Shown here one piece after another: positions 1-8,240 of a stretch of 34,697 bases of DNA. The DNA comes from Bacteroidales bacterium UBA755 (lineage in GTDB: Bacteria > Bacteroidota > Bacteroidia > Bacteroidales > UBA932). The position numbers and the translations under genes are program-made. The stretch lies in assembly GCA_002297815.1 (NCBI GenBank), contig DBKH01000017.1:1-34697 (forward strand), written 5' to 3'. Positions within the stretch are counted from its first letter, which is position 1. The number at the start of each line of letters is the position of its first letter. Under the pieces are notes generated by a model. That model was not told where the DNA came from. It did not search any database and saw nothing but the letters and a program-made list of their open reading frames with translations.

Positions 1-2
1 TG

Positions 3-851
3 ATTATCTCCATGCTCCTTGGAATCATCATCTGGATGTTTATCATGATGTTCGGAGGACAGGTGATGTCCAGTGTCATCGAAGAGAAGACCAGCAGGGT
101 GGTTGAGGTTCTGATCTCGTCCGTGAAGGCCATCGACCTGATGTTCGGAAAGATCATCGGTGTGGCCCTTGTGGCATTGACCCAGTTCTTCCTGTGGATC
201 ATCCTGACCGGAGTGCTGGTTTCTGTCGCCACTTCCTTCGTGGGCAAGGATATGTTCGCCCAGATGGCCGGCAATCCTGAGATGATGGCGCAGACAATGG
301 GTGTAACACCGGATCAGATGCAGGCACTTGGCGGTGCGACCGCCACTTTGAGCTCCGCAGCTGACTCCACCTCCGTTGTGGCCGGAGAGCCTGACGAGAT
401 GAGTGTCATTGTCGGCACGCTTGTGAATATTCCTTGGGTCAAGTTGATAGTGTCATTCCTTATCTATTTCATTCTTGGGTACTTGCTCTACGCGTCGATG
501 TTTGCCGCCGTTGGCTCTGCTGTGGAGAACGAGGGTGATTCTCAGCAGCTTCAGATGCCGCTGACCATCCCGCTGATGATCGCCTACTTCATCATTCTTG
601 TGGCTTTCCAGAATCCGGACAGCAGTGTGGTCGTTTGGGGATCCATGATTCCGTTCACATCTCCGATTGTGATGTTGGCCAGAATTCCGTACGGAGTGCC
701 GATGTGGCAGCTGGTAGTCTCAATCGCTCTGCTGCTCGTGACTTTCGTGGGCTGTGCCTGGCTTTCCGCCAAAATCTACAAGGTCGGCATCCTGATGTTC
801 GGCAAGAAATCCACTTTCAAAGACCTTTGGAAGTGGTTGAGAATGAAATAA
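3..851 (+). CDS. ABC-2 type transporter permease (NatB-like), 3' part
   Basis: This is the C-terminal part of a membrane permease that would pair with an ABC ATPase encoded upstream. The reading frame is open to the left edge, so the true start lies outside the window. The hallmark is the segment EEKTSRVVEVLISSVKAIDL followed by GKIIG and a glutamine, which is typical of NatB/ABC-2 permeases. Several hydrophobic segments are visible, in the first 20 residues, around residues 50-75, 145-170 and 195-205 of the visible part, and near residues 235-255. A poorly conserved, Met/Gln/Ala-rich extracytoplasmic loop lies between the early and late membrane segments. The family exports ions, drugs or lipids; the substrate cannot be told from sequence. 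The gene ends in a Lys-rich cytoplasmic tail, about 105 bases before the next start. Confidence 0.85.
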   Translation: MISMLLGIIIWMFIMMFGGQVMSSVIEEKTSRVVEVLISSVKAIDLMFGKIIGVALVALTQFFLWIILTGVLVSVATSFVGKDMFAQMAGNPEMMAQTMGVTPDQMQALGGATATLSSAADSTSVVAGEPDEMSVIVGTLVNIPWVKLIVSFLIYFILGYLLYASMFAAVGSAVENEGDSQQLQMPLTIPLMIAYFIILVAFQNPDSSVVVWGSMIPFTSPIVMLARIPYGVPMWQLVVSIALLLVTFVGCAWLSAKIYKVGILMFGKKSTFKDLWKWLRMK

Positions 852-879
852 ATTTGGGTGCATGATGTTACTTTCGCCT

Positions 880-907
880 GGGTTCTGGAAGCATATTTCC
901 CAGACCC
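880..907 (+). terminator. Possible weak hairpin after the permease gene
   Basis: GGGTTCTGG at 880-888 pairs with CCAGACCC at 900-907, giving eight base pairs with one bulged T and a loop of about 11 bases. It lies between the permease stop and the next gene, but no T-run follows it. It may be a weak terminator or chance pairing. Confidence 0.25.
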
Positions 908-955
908 CTGGCTTTGTACACTGATTCAATTCGGATTATATATCAGGTTGGATTT

Positions 956-1786
956 ATGAGGAGAATGCTAACTGTTATTCTGCTGCTGGCCGGGGGTCTC
1001 TACCTTGGCGCCCAGGAACGGACTATCACATGGACAACAGATCCTATTGACGGGCATCGTACCGGTGTCGTGGCTTCAAACGCGACGAATGTCAACGAGG
1101 CGATGGGCATGGTCAAAGGCTGTACCTACTATGCGCCTAACGGTCGCAAATTCCGAAGGGGAACTGTGAGGGATGTCGCAAGGATAATGCTTGACGCACA
1201 GCCTGCCATGGCCAAGGTGAAGACCGTCATAGGCCATTCGACAAGGGCGATGGTTAGGACTTATCCGGAGTGCGAGATTTACGATTGGTACATTGATGAA
1301 TTGATGCGGGCGACCGCTGACAGCACGGGCAAGCGGGTTGACATCGGTTTTGCCAACCGAGGGGGAGTCCGGATTGACATGCCTGCCGGTGAGGTGCTCT
1401 ATGATGACATCATGTCGATGTTCCCATTCCGCAACTATCTGTGTTACGTGGCTTTGCATGGACGAGATGTTCGCGCGTTGCTCGACCAGATGGCCGCCAC
1501 GACTTTGCAGATTGTCGGTGGTGTGAAGGTCACTGTGAAGAACGGCAAGATTGTCTCTGCGATCGTGAACGGTGAGCCTCTTGATGATGACAAGATTTAC
1601 GGTGTCGCCACCCTGAACTTCCTTCTGGACGGCGGTGACGGCTACAAGGTGGCCAACAATGCGGTTGAGATCATAAAGTGCAACGGCTACCTCTACGACA
1701 CGATGCTCGCTTACGTCCAGAGCCTCACCGCTGCCGGAAAGCCTATTGAGTACCAGAACCAACATTGGATAACAGTAATACAATAG
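956..1786 (+). CDS. Secreted 5'-nucleotidase C-terminal domain protein
   Basis: The protein is 276 residues with an N-terminal signal peptide (MRRMLTVILLLAGGLYLGAQ) and then only the substrate-binding C-terminal domain of the UshA/5'-nucleotidase family. Family motifs visible are NRGGVR (nucleotide phosphate/base region), SMFPFRN, and GGDGYK near the C-terminus, which carries the aromatic residue that stacks on the base. The metal-binding phosphatase domain is absent here and is encoded by the next gene. The start at 956 is chosen because it directly precedes the signal peptide; an upstream in-frame start would add 14 non-signal-like residues. The stop codon lies inside the first copy of an intergenic repeat. 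The likely role is periplasmic nucleotide scavenging together with its neighbour; the protein should not be catalytic on its own. Confidence 0.85.
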   Translation: MRRMLTVILLLAGGLYLGAQERTITWTTDPIDGHRTGVVASNATNVNEAMGMVKGCTYYAPNGRKFRRGTVRDVARIMLDAQPAMAKVKTVIGHSTRAMVRTYPECEIYDWYIDELMRATADSTGKRVDIGFANRGGVRIDMPAGEVLYDDIMSMFPFRNYLCYVALHGRDVRALLDQMAATTLQIVGGVKVTVKNGKIVSAIVNGEPLDDDKIYGVATLNFLLDGGDGYKVANNAVEIIKCNGYLYDTMLAYVQSLTAAGKPIEYQNQHWITVIQ

Positions 1787-1810
1787 GTCACTGAGCCTGT
1801 CGAAGTGACT
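1782..1810. repeat. Palindromic intergenic repeat, copy 1
   Basis: The core GTCACT-N11-AGTGAC is an inverted repeat. The 29-base unit matches the copy at 1848-1876 with a single C/T difference. It includes the TAG stop codon of the preceding gene. Confidence 0.8.
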
Positions 1811-1830
1811 AAGAACTTGTCGAAGTGAAT
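1811..1830. repeat. Partial repeat copy 2
   Basis: The segment ACTTGTCGAAGTGA matches the right-hand part of the flanking repeats, but the left arm is degenerate. It sits directly after copy 1 and suggests decay of a tandem array. Confidence 0.6.
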
Positions 1831-1847
1831 AACAAAGATCAGAAACA

Positions 1848-1876
1848 AATAGGTCACTGAGCTTGTCGAAGTGACT
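1848..1876. repeat. Palindromic intergenic repeat, copy 3
   Basis: Near-identical to copy 1, with the same GTCACT/AGTGAC arms. It ends 14 bases before the next start codon, so it forms part of that gene's leader. An AAGGA purine stretch lies between the repeat and the start. Confidence 0.8.
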
Positions 1877-1890
1877 GATAAGGACCAGCA

Positions 1891-2718
1891 ATGAAAAAAA
1901 TATTTTTAGGAATATGTCTGCTCGCGGTATTTATGAATATAGACGCCGCGGCCCAGAAACGACTCACCATCCTTCATGTCAACGACACCCACAGCCACCT
2001 TGAGCCGGAGCGTGCCGGTGAGCGGAAAGGCCTAGGCGGTGTGATTGAACGCGCTGCCTACCGTGACAGCGTTGTTAAAGCCGACGGAAAGAGGAACGTG
2101 CTTCTTCTCCACGCTGGAGATTTCAGTCAGGGCACGTCTTACTTCTCAGTGCTTGGTGGCGACATCGAGATCGACCTTATCAACGCGATGAAGTACGACT
2201 GTGTGACCCTCGGCAATCACGAGTTCGACAACGGAGTCGAAGAGCTTGCCCGTCGCCTGTCTAGCATCAAATGCCCAGTTGTCTGCGCCAACTACGATTT
2301 CTCGAATGTAGCTCTAGCTAAGTACGTTAAACCTTACACTATCGTGAAGAAAGCCGGAATGAAGATCGGCGTCATCGGTCTAATGCCCGACATCACCACC
2401 CTTGTCTCCAAGGAGGTCTCTGACAAAATCCCAGCCTTTGAGAATGCAGAGGTTGTCAACAAATGGGCCGAGTACCTAAAGACCGTGAAGAAGTGCGACA
2501 TGGTCATCGCCCTGACCCACATAGGTTTCGAGGGTGAACCTTATGTCGATCCGACCCTCGTTAAAAGATCACGCAACGTCGATCTGGTTGTAGGCGGCCA
2601 CTCCCACACCTTCCTCAAAGCCCCCCACTACGAGAACAACCTCGACGGCATCCCCGTCCCCATCGTCCAGGACGGTGAATGGGGCCTCAACATCGGCAAC
2701 CTCAAGATTATCAGATAG
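1891..2718 (+). CDS. Secreted metallophosphatase, 5'-nucleotidase N-terminal domain
   Basis: The 275-residue protein starts with a signal peptide ending near DAAAQ and carries the calcineurin-like dimetal phosphoesterase domain. The metal and catalytic motifs are all present in order: HVNDTHSH, HAGDFSQG, LGNHEFD, ALTHIG and GGHSHT. It stops right after the phosphatase fold, so it lacks the nucleotide-binding C-terminal domain, which the preceding gene supplies as a separate secreted protein. The two should act together in the periplasm to strip phosphate from nucleotides or related esters. Known full-length 5'-nucleotidases of about 500-550 residues fuse these domains in the opposite order to the gene order here. 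An alternative view is that each half works alone. Confidence 0.9.
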   Translation: MKKIFLGICLLAVFMNIDAAAQKRLTILHVNDTHSHLEPERAGERKGLGGVIERAAYRDSVVKADGKRNVLLLHAGDFSQGTSYFSVLGGDIEIDLINAMKYDCVTLGNHEFDNGVEELARRLSSIKCPVVCANYDFSNVALAKYVKPYTIVKKAGMKIGVIGLMPDITTLVSKEVSDKIPAFENAEVVNKWAEYLKTVKKCDMVIALTHIGFEGEPYVDPTLVKRSRNVDLVVGGHSHTFLKAPHYENNLDGIPVPIVQDGEWGLNIGNLKIIR

Positions 2719-2812
2719 ATCGATTAGCCTGCTTATTTCTTTGGTGTCTATCGAAAACATTCCCTGCCTCCTATAGCCCTAAATATTTAGAAGCTGTTTT
2801 GATTTGTTTGAA

Positions 2813-3160
2813 ATGTTCTTTGAAGTGAAAAAATCTTCAATTATTATTGGGCCTAGCGGTGAATTATACCTCTGCTTGAACGATGTCGGTGATTCCAAAG
2901 AAATTGTAGGAAATATCGTTACTGGCGAGATGAATTTCTCTCAACTTGCAAAATATCGAAATGGAAGATTGACAACCTACAATGAGAGTTGTGCGGAATG
3001 CAATCTTCTTTGGATGTGTGGCGGAGGATGCCCAAATTCGCAGTACCGAAACAAATATCATGGTGAACGAAATGAAGTATGCACACCTCTAAAACAAAAG
3101 GAAATGTTAAATAAATATCTTGACATTCGATATGAAATACAAAATCACACAAAAGATTAG
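2813..3160 (+). pseudogene. SPASM-domain remnant of a radical SAM peptide maturase
   Basis: Only the C-terminal, iron-sulfur-binding SPASM part is left. GPSGELYLC is followed by CAECNLLWMCGGGCPNSQ and one further Cys (EVCTPL), the pattern that ligates auxiliary 4Fe-4S clusters in ribosomal-peptide maturases. The radical SAM CxxxCxxC core is absent. The frame is closed by a TAA at 2780-2782, leaving at most about 125 residues against roughly 350-450 in complete enzymes. ATG at 2813 or TTG at 2804 could start translation, but the fragment cannot do SAM chemistry alone. It overlaps the downstream peptidase start by 29 bases, as expected of an old operon. The sequence is more AT-rich than the genes before it. 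A functional stand-alone SPASM protein is possible but less likely. Confidence 0.75.
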
Positions 3161-4676
3161 AGTAGTGCTGTCTCTTTTCTTTTTATTTCTGACGTATTGC
3201 GTCCAAGCGCAGGTTTCAGACAGTTTAAGGGTCCTTATGCATGGTGAGATCGATTGTGTCGCAAATCTCATAAGGCAAAACAGCGTTGATCCATTTCGGG
3301 GGATATCGGAAGCTGTTTGGAAAGAAGAACTTAAGAGTATCCACCAGTCGGTTGACAGATGTGCTACAAAGAGGGAATACTATTTTCTTCTCAGAAGATT
3401 TGGTGGGTTGATTAATGACGCTCATTTTGAATTTCCGAGTGGTGGGGCTTACAACAGGACTCGAATATTCAAAAAGGATGATTTGTTATTCCCCGTTTGG
3501 GTTAGGGTCTGGAATGATGGCCGCGTGTTTGTGAAGTCTGATTTGACTAATACAATCCCGAACAACTCCGAAATAATATCCATAAATGGCAAAAACGCTC
3601 AATGCCTTGCTCTTGACATGAGGCATATTGAGCCTTCAGAAGAACAGTATGCTAAATACCGAGGCAATTCAGTTGAGATGGTCGATCCGTACCTTTGGAA
3701 TTCCTTTATTGATTATCTGTTTTGCGAACGAATCGTTGCCCCTTTCAAGGTCGAATATGAGACCGAGGGAGTACGTAAGACCACTGTCCTGCAAGGGAAA
3801 GCCCGTCTAGACTACCAGGAATGGTATGACAATGGGGTCGGAAAAGAAATAATGGAGAAGGACAGCCCTATCTATTATTTCACAAAACTTGGAAAGGATG
3901 CCGTCAGCTATGATATTGTTCAGGATTCCATCGCTGTTGTCAAGATATCTTCGTGGATAGGTAGCAACATATTGCGCATGGCCATCGCCAAAGGTGATCC
4001 TGGTTTTAGAAAGAAGATTACCCAAGTCATGAAGGATGTGATACAAAAGGACTATCCAGTTCTGATTGTTGATATTCGTGGAAATATCGGAGGGTATGAG
4101 GGCAATGTAATTGAACTTTTACATTATTTTATCGATGATCCGTTACGGGAATCGGATATGTATCGGGTCTATCCCGATAGCCGGAAATACGTCAAACGTC
4201 TTCTGAAGAAATCCTATTCTACATTGAGCAAAGCACAGCGCAAAGAGAACTACCGTGTCTTCGAAAAAACTCCTAATGGAGCGTTATTTAGAAGCGACAC
4301 ACTAGCCCCTGTTTATTATCCATCGGCAAAACGGCAAAATAAGTATAAAGGGGAGGTGTATGTTCTTGTTGATGAGGGTTCATATTCAGCGAGTATTATG
4401 TTCGCGGCAATCATGAAAAAGATGAACGCTGGAAAAATTGCTGGAGTTTCCCTAGGAGGATATTCTTTGGTTACATCAGGTAATGTCATTACTAAAGCAT
4501 TACCGTTTACAAAATACTTCAACATCGATATTCCTTTCGCTGCCAACGCCAACCAAGAACAGGGATATCACTATATTGATGTGGATATTCCTTTAATGCC
4601 GAGCCTTGAGTTATGGAAAGAAGAAACATTTGACTCGATGGAGAGTCTCTTGCTGTATATCAATAACTCTAATTAG
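3132..4676 (+). CDS. S41 family peptidase (tail-specific protease/tricorn-like)
   Basis: The 514-residue protein has a signal peptide (hydrophobic segment up to YCVQAQ), then an N-terminal segment with LINDAHFEF, a PDZ-like stretch near ISINGKNAQ, and the S41 core containing VDIRGNIGGYEGN and the nucleophile region DEGSYSAS (Ser417 to Ser421). The usual TFGKG Lys of CtpA/Tsp enzymes is replaced by VSLGGYS, so a Ser-Lys dyad is unlikely. The His in the DAHF motif matches the tricorn-like arrangement better (inference). ATG at 3132 is preferred to TTG at 3120 because the signal peptide begins there. It overlaps the SPASM remnant and sits 8 bases before the C39 exporter, so it probably belonged to a peptide-processing operon. 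The gene appears intact. Confidence 0.8.
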   Translation: MKYKITQKIRVVLSLFFLFLTYCVQAQVSDSLRVLMHGEIDCVANLIRQNSVDPFRGISEAVWKEELKSIHQSVDRCATKREYYFLLRRFGGLINDAHFEFPSGGAYNRTRIFKKDDLLFPVWVRVWNDGRVFVKSDLTNTIPNNSEIISINGKNAQCLALDMRHIEPSEEQYAKYRGNSVEMVDPYLWNSFIDYLFCERIVAPFKVEYETEGVRKTTVLQGKARLDYQEWYDNGVGKEIMEKDSPIYYFTKLGKDAVSYDIVQDSIAVVKISSWIGSNILRMAIAKGDPGFRKKITQVMKDVIQKDYPVLIVDIRGNIGGYEGNVIELLHYFIDDPLRESDMYRVYPDSRKYVKRLLKKSYSTLSKAQRKENYRVFEKTPNGALFRSDTLAPVYYPSAKRQNKYKGEVYVLVDEGSYSASIMFAAIMKKMNAGKIAGVSLGGYSLVTSGNVITKALPFTKYFNIDIPFAANANQEQGYHYIDVDIPLMPSLELWKEETFDSMESLLLYINNSN

Positions 4677-4684
4677 AATAAATT

Positions 4685-5188
4685 ATGGCCTTCCCTCATG
4701 TTTTTCAGCACGACTTTATGGATTGTGGCCCCACATGTTTATCAATAATAGCCACTTTTTATGGCCATAAAATACCAGTTGAAAGATTAAGGAAACTCTG
4801 CTATACCACACGTGAGGGAACTTCCTTATTAGGAATAGGAGACGCAGCGGAAAAACTGGGATTTCACACTATTGGAGTAAAACTTTCATGGGAGAGACTT
4901 CAGGAGGAGGCGACTCTACCTTGTATTATTCACTGGAATCAGAATCATTTCATTGTTGTTTATAAGATTAAACGAAAGAATAGCCAATGCTATGTGTACG
5001 TTTCAGACCCTGCTGCAGGACTCTTGAAGTACACTAAAGAACAGTTCTTGAAATCATGGCTGGAAATTCATAGCGCTAATGGAAAATCAGACATGGGTAT
5101 AGTACTGCTTTTAGAGCCGATGCCAGCGTTCTATGAGCAGTGTCAAAGTGATACTAAGCAAGCAAGTTCGGTTTGGGATATATTGTAA
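4685..5188 (+). pseudogene. C39 peptidase domain of a broken peptide ABC exporter (fragment 1)
   Basis: This is the N-terminal C39 cysteine peptidase domain of a peptidase-containing ABC exporter, the type that removes double-glycine leaders while exporting bacteriocin-like peptides. The active-site residues are visible: Gln8, Cys14 in DCGPTC, His88 in NHF and Asp108 in SDPA. The frame ends at TAA 5186-5188, just where homologous proteins run into the first transmembrane domain. The continuing transmembrane sequence is found immediately in another frame. A duplicated AT in GATATATTG would explain the shift: removing two bases would read VWDIVKYLIPH straight through. The domain itself looks undamaged. 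Confidence 0.85.
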
Positions 5189-5823
5189 AATACCTCATCC
5201 CTCATAGACAAAGCATCCAACAAATCATCTCCGCTCTGATTGTGGCTAGTCTACTGAATCTTCTATTGCTATTTATCACTCAATCAATTATTGATAAGGG
5301 AGTGACACTCGGCAATCTGAGCTTTGTGAAAACCATGCTGGCAGCTCAACTATTTATCGTAATAGGCCAAACTGCTAATGATTTGATCCGTAGTTGGTTG
5401 ATGCTGCATGTTACCGCAAGGGTGAGTATATCCCTTATCTCGGATTTTCTTGCCAAACTGATGCGTTTGCCGATATCATTTTTTGATACGAAAATGACAG
5501 GCGATATAATGCAGCGAATCCAGGATCACTCAAGAATTCAAGACTTTCTGACAAACTCGTTGCTAAGCATAGTGATGGCTATGGTTTTATTTATCATATA
5601 TGGAGTGGTTCTTGGTGGATATAACATCATAATTTTAGGGATATTTCTATCAGGTACGATCCTATATATCGGATGGGTATTGCTATTCCTTAAATGGCGA
5701 AGGAAATTGGACTATATGCGTTTTCAGGAAGCCGCCAACAACCAGAGCAACATAGTCCAGCTCATCGGAGGCATGCAGGACATAAAACTCAACAATTGTG
5801 AAAAACAAAAAAGATGGGAATAG
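5173..5823 (+). pseudogene. Transmembrane domain of the broken ABC exporter (fragment 2)
   Basis: The fragment continues the exporter after the frameshift. It begins with KYLIPHRQ and contains the first membrane helices (around LIVASLLNLLLLFITQSIID and the next hydrophobic blocks) plus the intracellular-loop signature LPISFFDTKMTGDIMQRIQD. There is no good start codon of its own. It ends at an in-frame TAG (5821-5823) within RWE-stop-ERIQAKLFR; the same frame continues for over 350 codons, and Trp is the most natural residue at the stop (TGG to TAG). This fragment would therefore be made only by read-through or not at all. Confidence 0.8.
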
Positions 5824-6894
5824 GAACGCATACAGGCAAAACTCTTTAGGATTAGTATCAAAGGGCTGACGTTGTCGCAGGCACAGCAGGTGGGTGGGAC
5901 ATTCATAGATCAGACAAAGAACATAATAATCTCTTTCCTTGCCGCGAAATCCGTCATTGACGGAAATATGACACTCGGTATGATGACGGCGCTGACTTAT
6001 ATCATCGGCCAATTAAATGCTCCTGTAAGCCAGTTTATTTCATTCGTACGTGAATATCAAGACGCTAACATATCAATGGAACGTCTTGGGGAGATTAATA
6101 ACCGTGATGATGAGGAACCTGCGGGGGAAGAAAAAATATATGAGATTCCCGAGAACGCGGACATTGAGTTCAAGAATGTAACTTTCCAGTACGGTGGGCC
6201 ACACTCTCCAAAGGTCCTTGATGGAATTTCATTGAAAGTAGCACACGGAAAAGTGACGGCAATCGTCGGTGCTTCCGGAAGCGGAAAGACCACGCTTCTA
6301 AAGATGATGTTAGGATTTTATCCGCTTTCCGAAGGCTCTGTGACCCTTGGCGGATGCGAAATGGGAGCCTACAGCGAAAGCTCTTGGAGGAAGAAATGCG
6401 GCTGTGTCATGCAGGAAGGGTATGTGTTCAGCAACACGATTGCAGAGAATATAGGCCTATGTGATGAAATCCCTGATATGGTGCGAGTAAGGCAGGCGGC
6501 GGAGGTCGCGAACATCAGGGAATGGATAGAAAGTCTCCCGCTTGGATATAACACCAAAATCGGGGCGGATGGCCACGGCCTCAGCACGGGGCAGAAACAG
6601 CGGATTTTGATTGCCAGAGCGGCATACAAGAACTCTCCATATCTCTTTTTCGATGAGGCGACGAACTCGCTGGACGCTAACAACGAGAAATTGATCATGG
6701 AAAATCTGAACCATCTGTTTGATGGCAAGACCGTTGTGGTTGTGGCACATCGTCTTAGCACAGTAAAGAATGCCGACAAGATTCTTGTCGTTGACAATGG
6801 GCATATCATTGAAGAGGGAACGCATTTGGAACTCACGGCAAGGAAAGGATACTATTATGAATTGGTTCGTAACCAGCTTGAACTCGGTAACTGA
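5824..6894 (+). pseudogene. Last TM helices and ATPase domain of the broken ABC exporter (fragment 3)
   Basis: After the amber codon the frame stays open to 6894. It carries the end of the transmembrane domain and a complete nucleotide-binding domain. Visible are Walker A GASGSGKTT, Q-loop CVMQEGYVFSNTIAENIG, signature LSTGQKQR (Thr in place of the first Gly), Walker B YLFFDEATNSLD and H-loop VAHRLSTV. All ATPase motifs look functional, so decay appears recent. A truncated product could start at an internal codon (for example TTG 5872) but would lack most membrane helices. The stop is one base before the adaptor gene. Confidence 0.85.
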
Positions 6895-6895
6895 C

Positions 6896-8230
6896 ATGGA
6901 AAGAAACAAAACAACGACAATACGGGAAGAAACTTATCCTACCTTCCATAGCGAGGAGGTACAGGAAATAATGGGACGCAAACCAGTGTGGATACTGCGC
7001 TGGGGCGTCACCGTTATAGTATTGATTTCCATCGCGATTATACTCGGAAGCTACTATGTCAAATATCCTGATACCATTGCGGCCTCCATAACGCTGACAT
7101 CCATTAATCCGCCGTCCGATTTGGCAGCGAGGGTGTCGGGAATTCTGGATTCCGTCTTCGTGAAAAATGGAGAAAATGTAATAAAGGGACAAATGATCGC
7201 TATAATCGCTAGCACCGCGCGATTGGAGGATATACTACTTGCCGAAGACCTCCTAAAGAGTCGCGAATGCTGCCTTGGAAATAATTTGAATGAGAAAGAA
7301 CGGCTGAATGAACTCTCCACCCTACATCTTGGAGACATACAACAAAATTGGATAGAATACCTTGCTGCATGTTCTGAGTATCAGGATTATATAGCCATAG
7401 ACCAGATCGGGCAAAAGAAAAAACTTCTAGCGGAGCAGGTCCGAAGTGCGGAAGAGTATTACCGCAAACTTGAGACCCAAAGAAAAACACTTGTTGAAAG
7501 TCTTTCCTATGAAAGAAAGGAAGTTGACCGGGACTCCGTCCTCGTGGCACGCAAGATGATTTCACAGTCGGAATATGAAAGTACAGTCAAAGCTTTCATC
7601 TCCAAGGAAAATTCACTTGCCGGATTCGATGCGTCAATGGTCAATGCCCGTCTAAACCGTCTCAAACTTGAACAACAGATCATAGAACTTGACATACAAA
7701 AAACGTCAGAGGAGACTGAATATAATCGGGCAATCATAAAATGCCGTGACAATCTGTTAGGTAATATTGCGTTGTGGAAAGAGCAATATGCAATAGTTGC
7801 ACCATATGACGGTAAGGTTTCTTTTCAGAACGTCTGGAGCAAAGGCCAGAGAGTGTCGACCGGAGAAATTATCTCCAGCATCGCACCAGACAGCGTGATG
7901 ACCATCATAGGTAGGCTTAAGGTTCCGTCATCAGGTTTCGGAAAGGTGAAGGTTGGTCAGGATGTGAACATCAAGTTATCCGGCTTTCCTTATCTGGAAT
8001 TCGGGATAATTAAAGGTCTGGTTAAATCCATATCTTCTGTTCCTGAAAAAACTTCGAAAGGACTATACTATACGGTAGATGTGAGTTTGCCATCAGGGCT
8101 TCTCAGTACTTACAATAAAGTCCTTCCATTTGTTCAAGATATGAATGGATATGCGGAAATTGTTACAGAAGACATGAGACTTATTGAGCAGTTCATCAGA
8201 CCGATACGTTCTCTCTTAAAAAACAGATGA
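6896..8230 (+). CDS. HlyD-family membrane fusion adaptor
   Basis: The 444-residue protein is the periplasmic adaptor that would link the C39 ABC exporter to an outer-membrane channel. It has a short cytoplasmic N-terminus, one transmembrane helix at about residues 33-53, a biotinyl-lipoyl half-motif (ARVSGILDSVFVKNGENVIKGQ), a long alpha-helical coiled hairpin from about 110 to 285, the second lipoyl half (IVAPYDGKVSF) and a beta-barrel region with PSSGFGKVKVGQDVNIKLSG. The start at 6896 lies one base after the exporter stop, so translation is coupled; an upstream in-frame ATG inside the ATPase gene is rejected. The gene is intact although the exporter is broken. No outer-membrane TolC homologue is in the window. 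Confidence 0.88.
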   Translation: MERNKTTTIREETYPTFHSEEVQEIMGRKPVWILRWGVTVIVLISIAIILGSYYVKYPDTIAASITLTSINPPSDLAARVSGILDSVFVKNGENVIKGQMIAIIASTARLEDILLAEDLLKSRECCLGNNLNEKERLNELSTLHLGDIQQNWIEYLAACSEYQDYIAIDQIGQKKKLLAEQVRSAEEYYRKLETQRKTLVESLSYERKEVDRDSVLVARKMISQSEYESTVKAFISKENSLAGFDASMVNARLNRLKLEQQIIELDIQKTSEETEYNRAIIKCRDNLLGNIALWKEQYAIVAPYDGKVSFQNVWSKGQRVSTGEIISSIAPDSVMTIIGRLKVPSSGFGKVKVGQDVNIKLSGFPYLEFGIIKGLVKSISSVPEKTSKGLYYTVDVSLPSGLLSTYNKVLPFVQDMNGYAEIVTEDMRLIEQFIRPIRSLLKNR

Positions 8231-8240
8231 CTTGACCAGA

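Noticed and set aside
1782..1876. CRISPR array
   Set aside because: Only two full units with no regular unique spacers and no cas genes.
1076..1891. Minus-strand open frame of about 270 codons
   Set aside because: It lies antisense to the nucleotidase C-terminal domain and across the repeats, has no recognisable motif, and the plus-strand gene has clear family motifs.
2804..3160. Complete small radical SAM protein
   Set aside because: The CxxxCxxC motif and the SAM-binding barrel are absent and a stop closes the frame at 2780-2782.
5160..5195. Programmed ribosomal frameshift in the exporter
   Set aside because: No slippery heptamer or stimulating structure is evident, and the second break downstream makes simple decay more likely.
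5821..5823. Amber codon as evidence for a reassigned genetic code
   Set aside because: TAG is used as the normal terminal stop of other intact genes here (for example 1786, 2718, 4676), so reassignment is unlikely.
6770..6895. Extended N-terminus of the HlyD protein
   Set aside because: It overlaps the conserved end of the ABC ATPase in another frame; ATG 6896 gives the normal family N-terminus.
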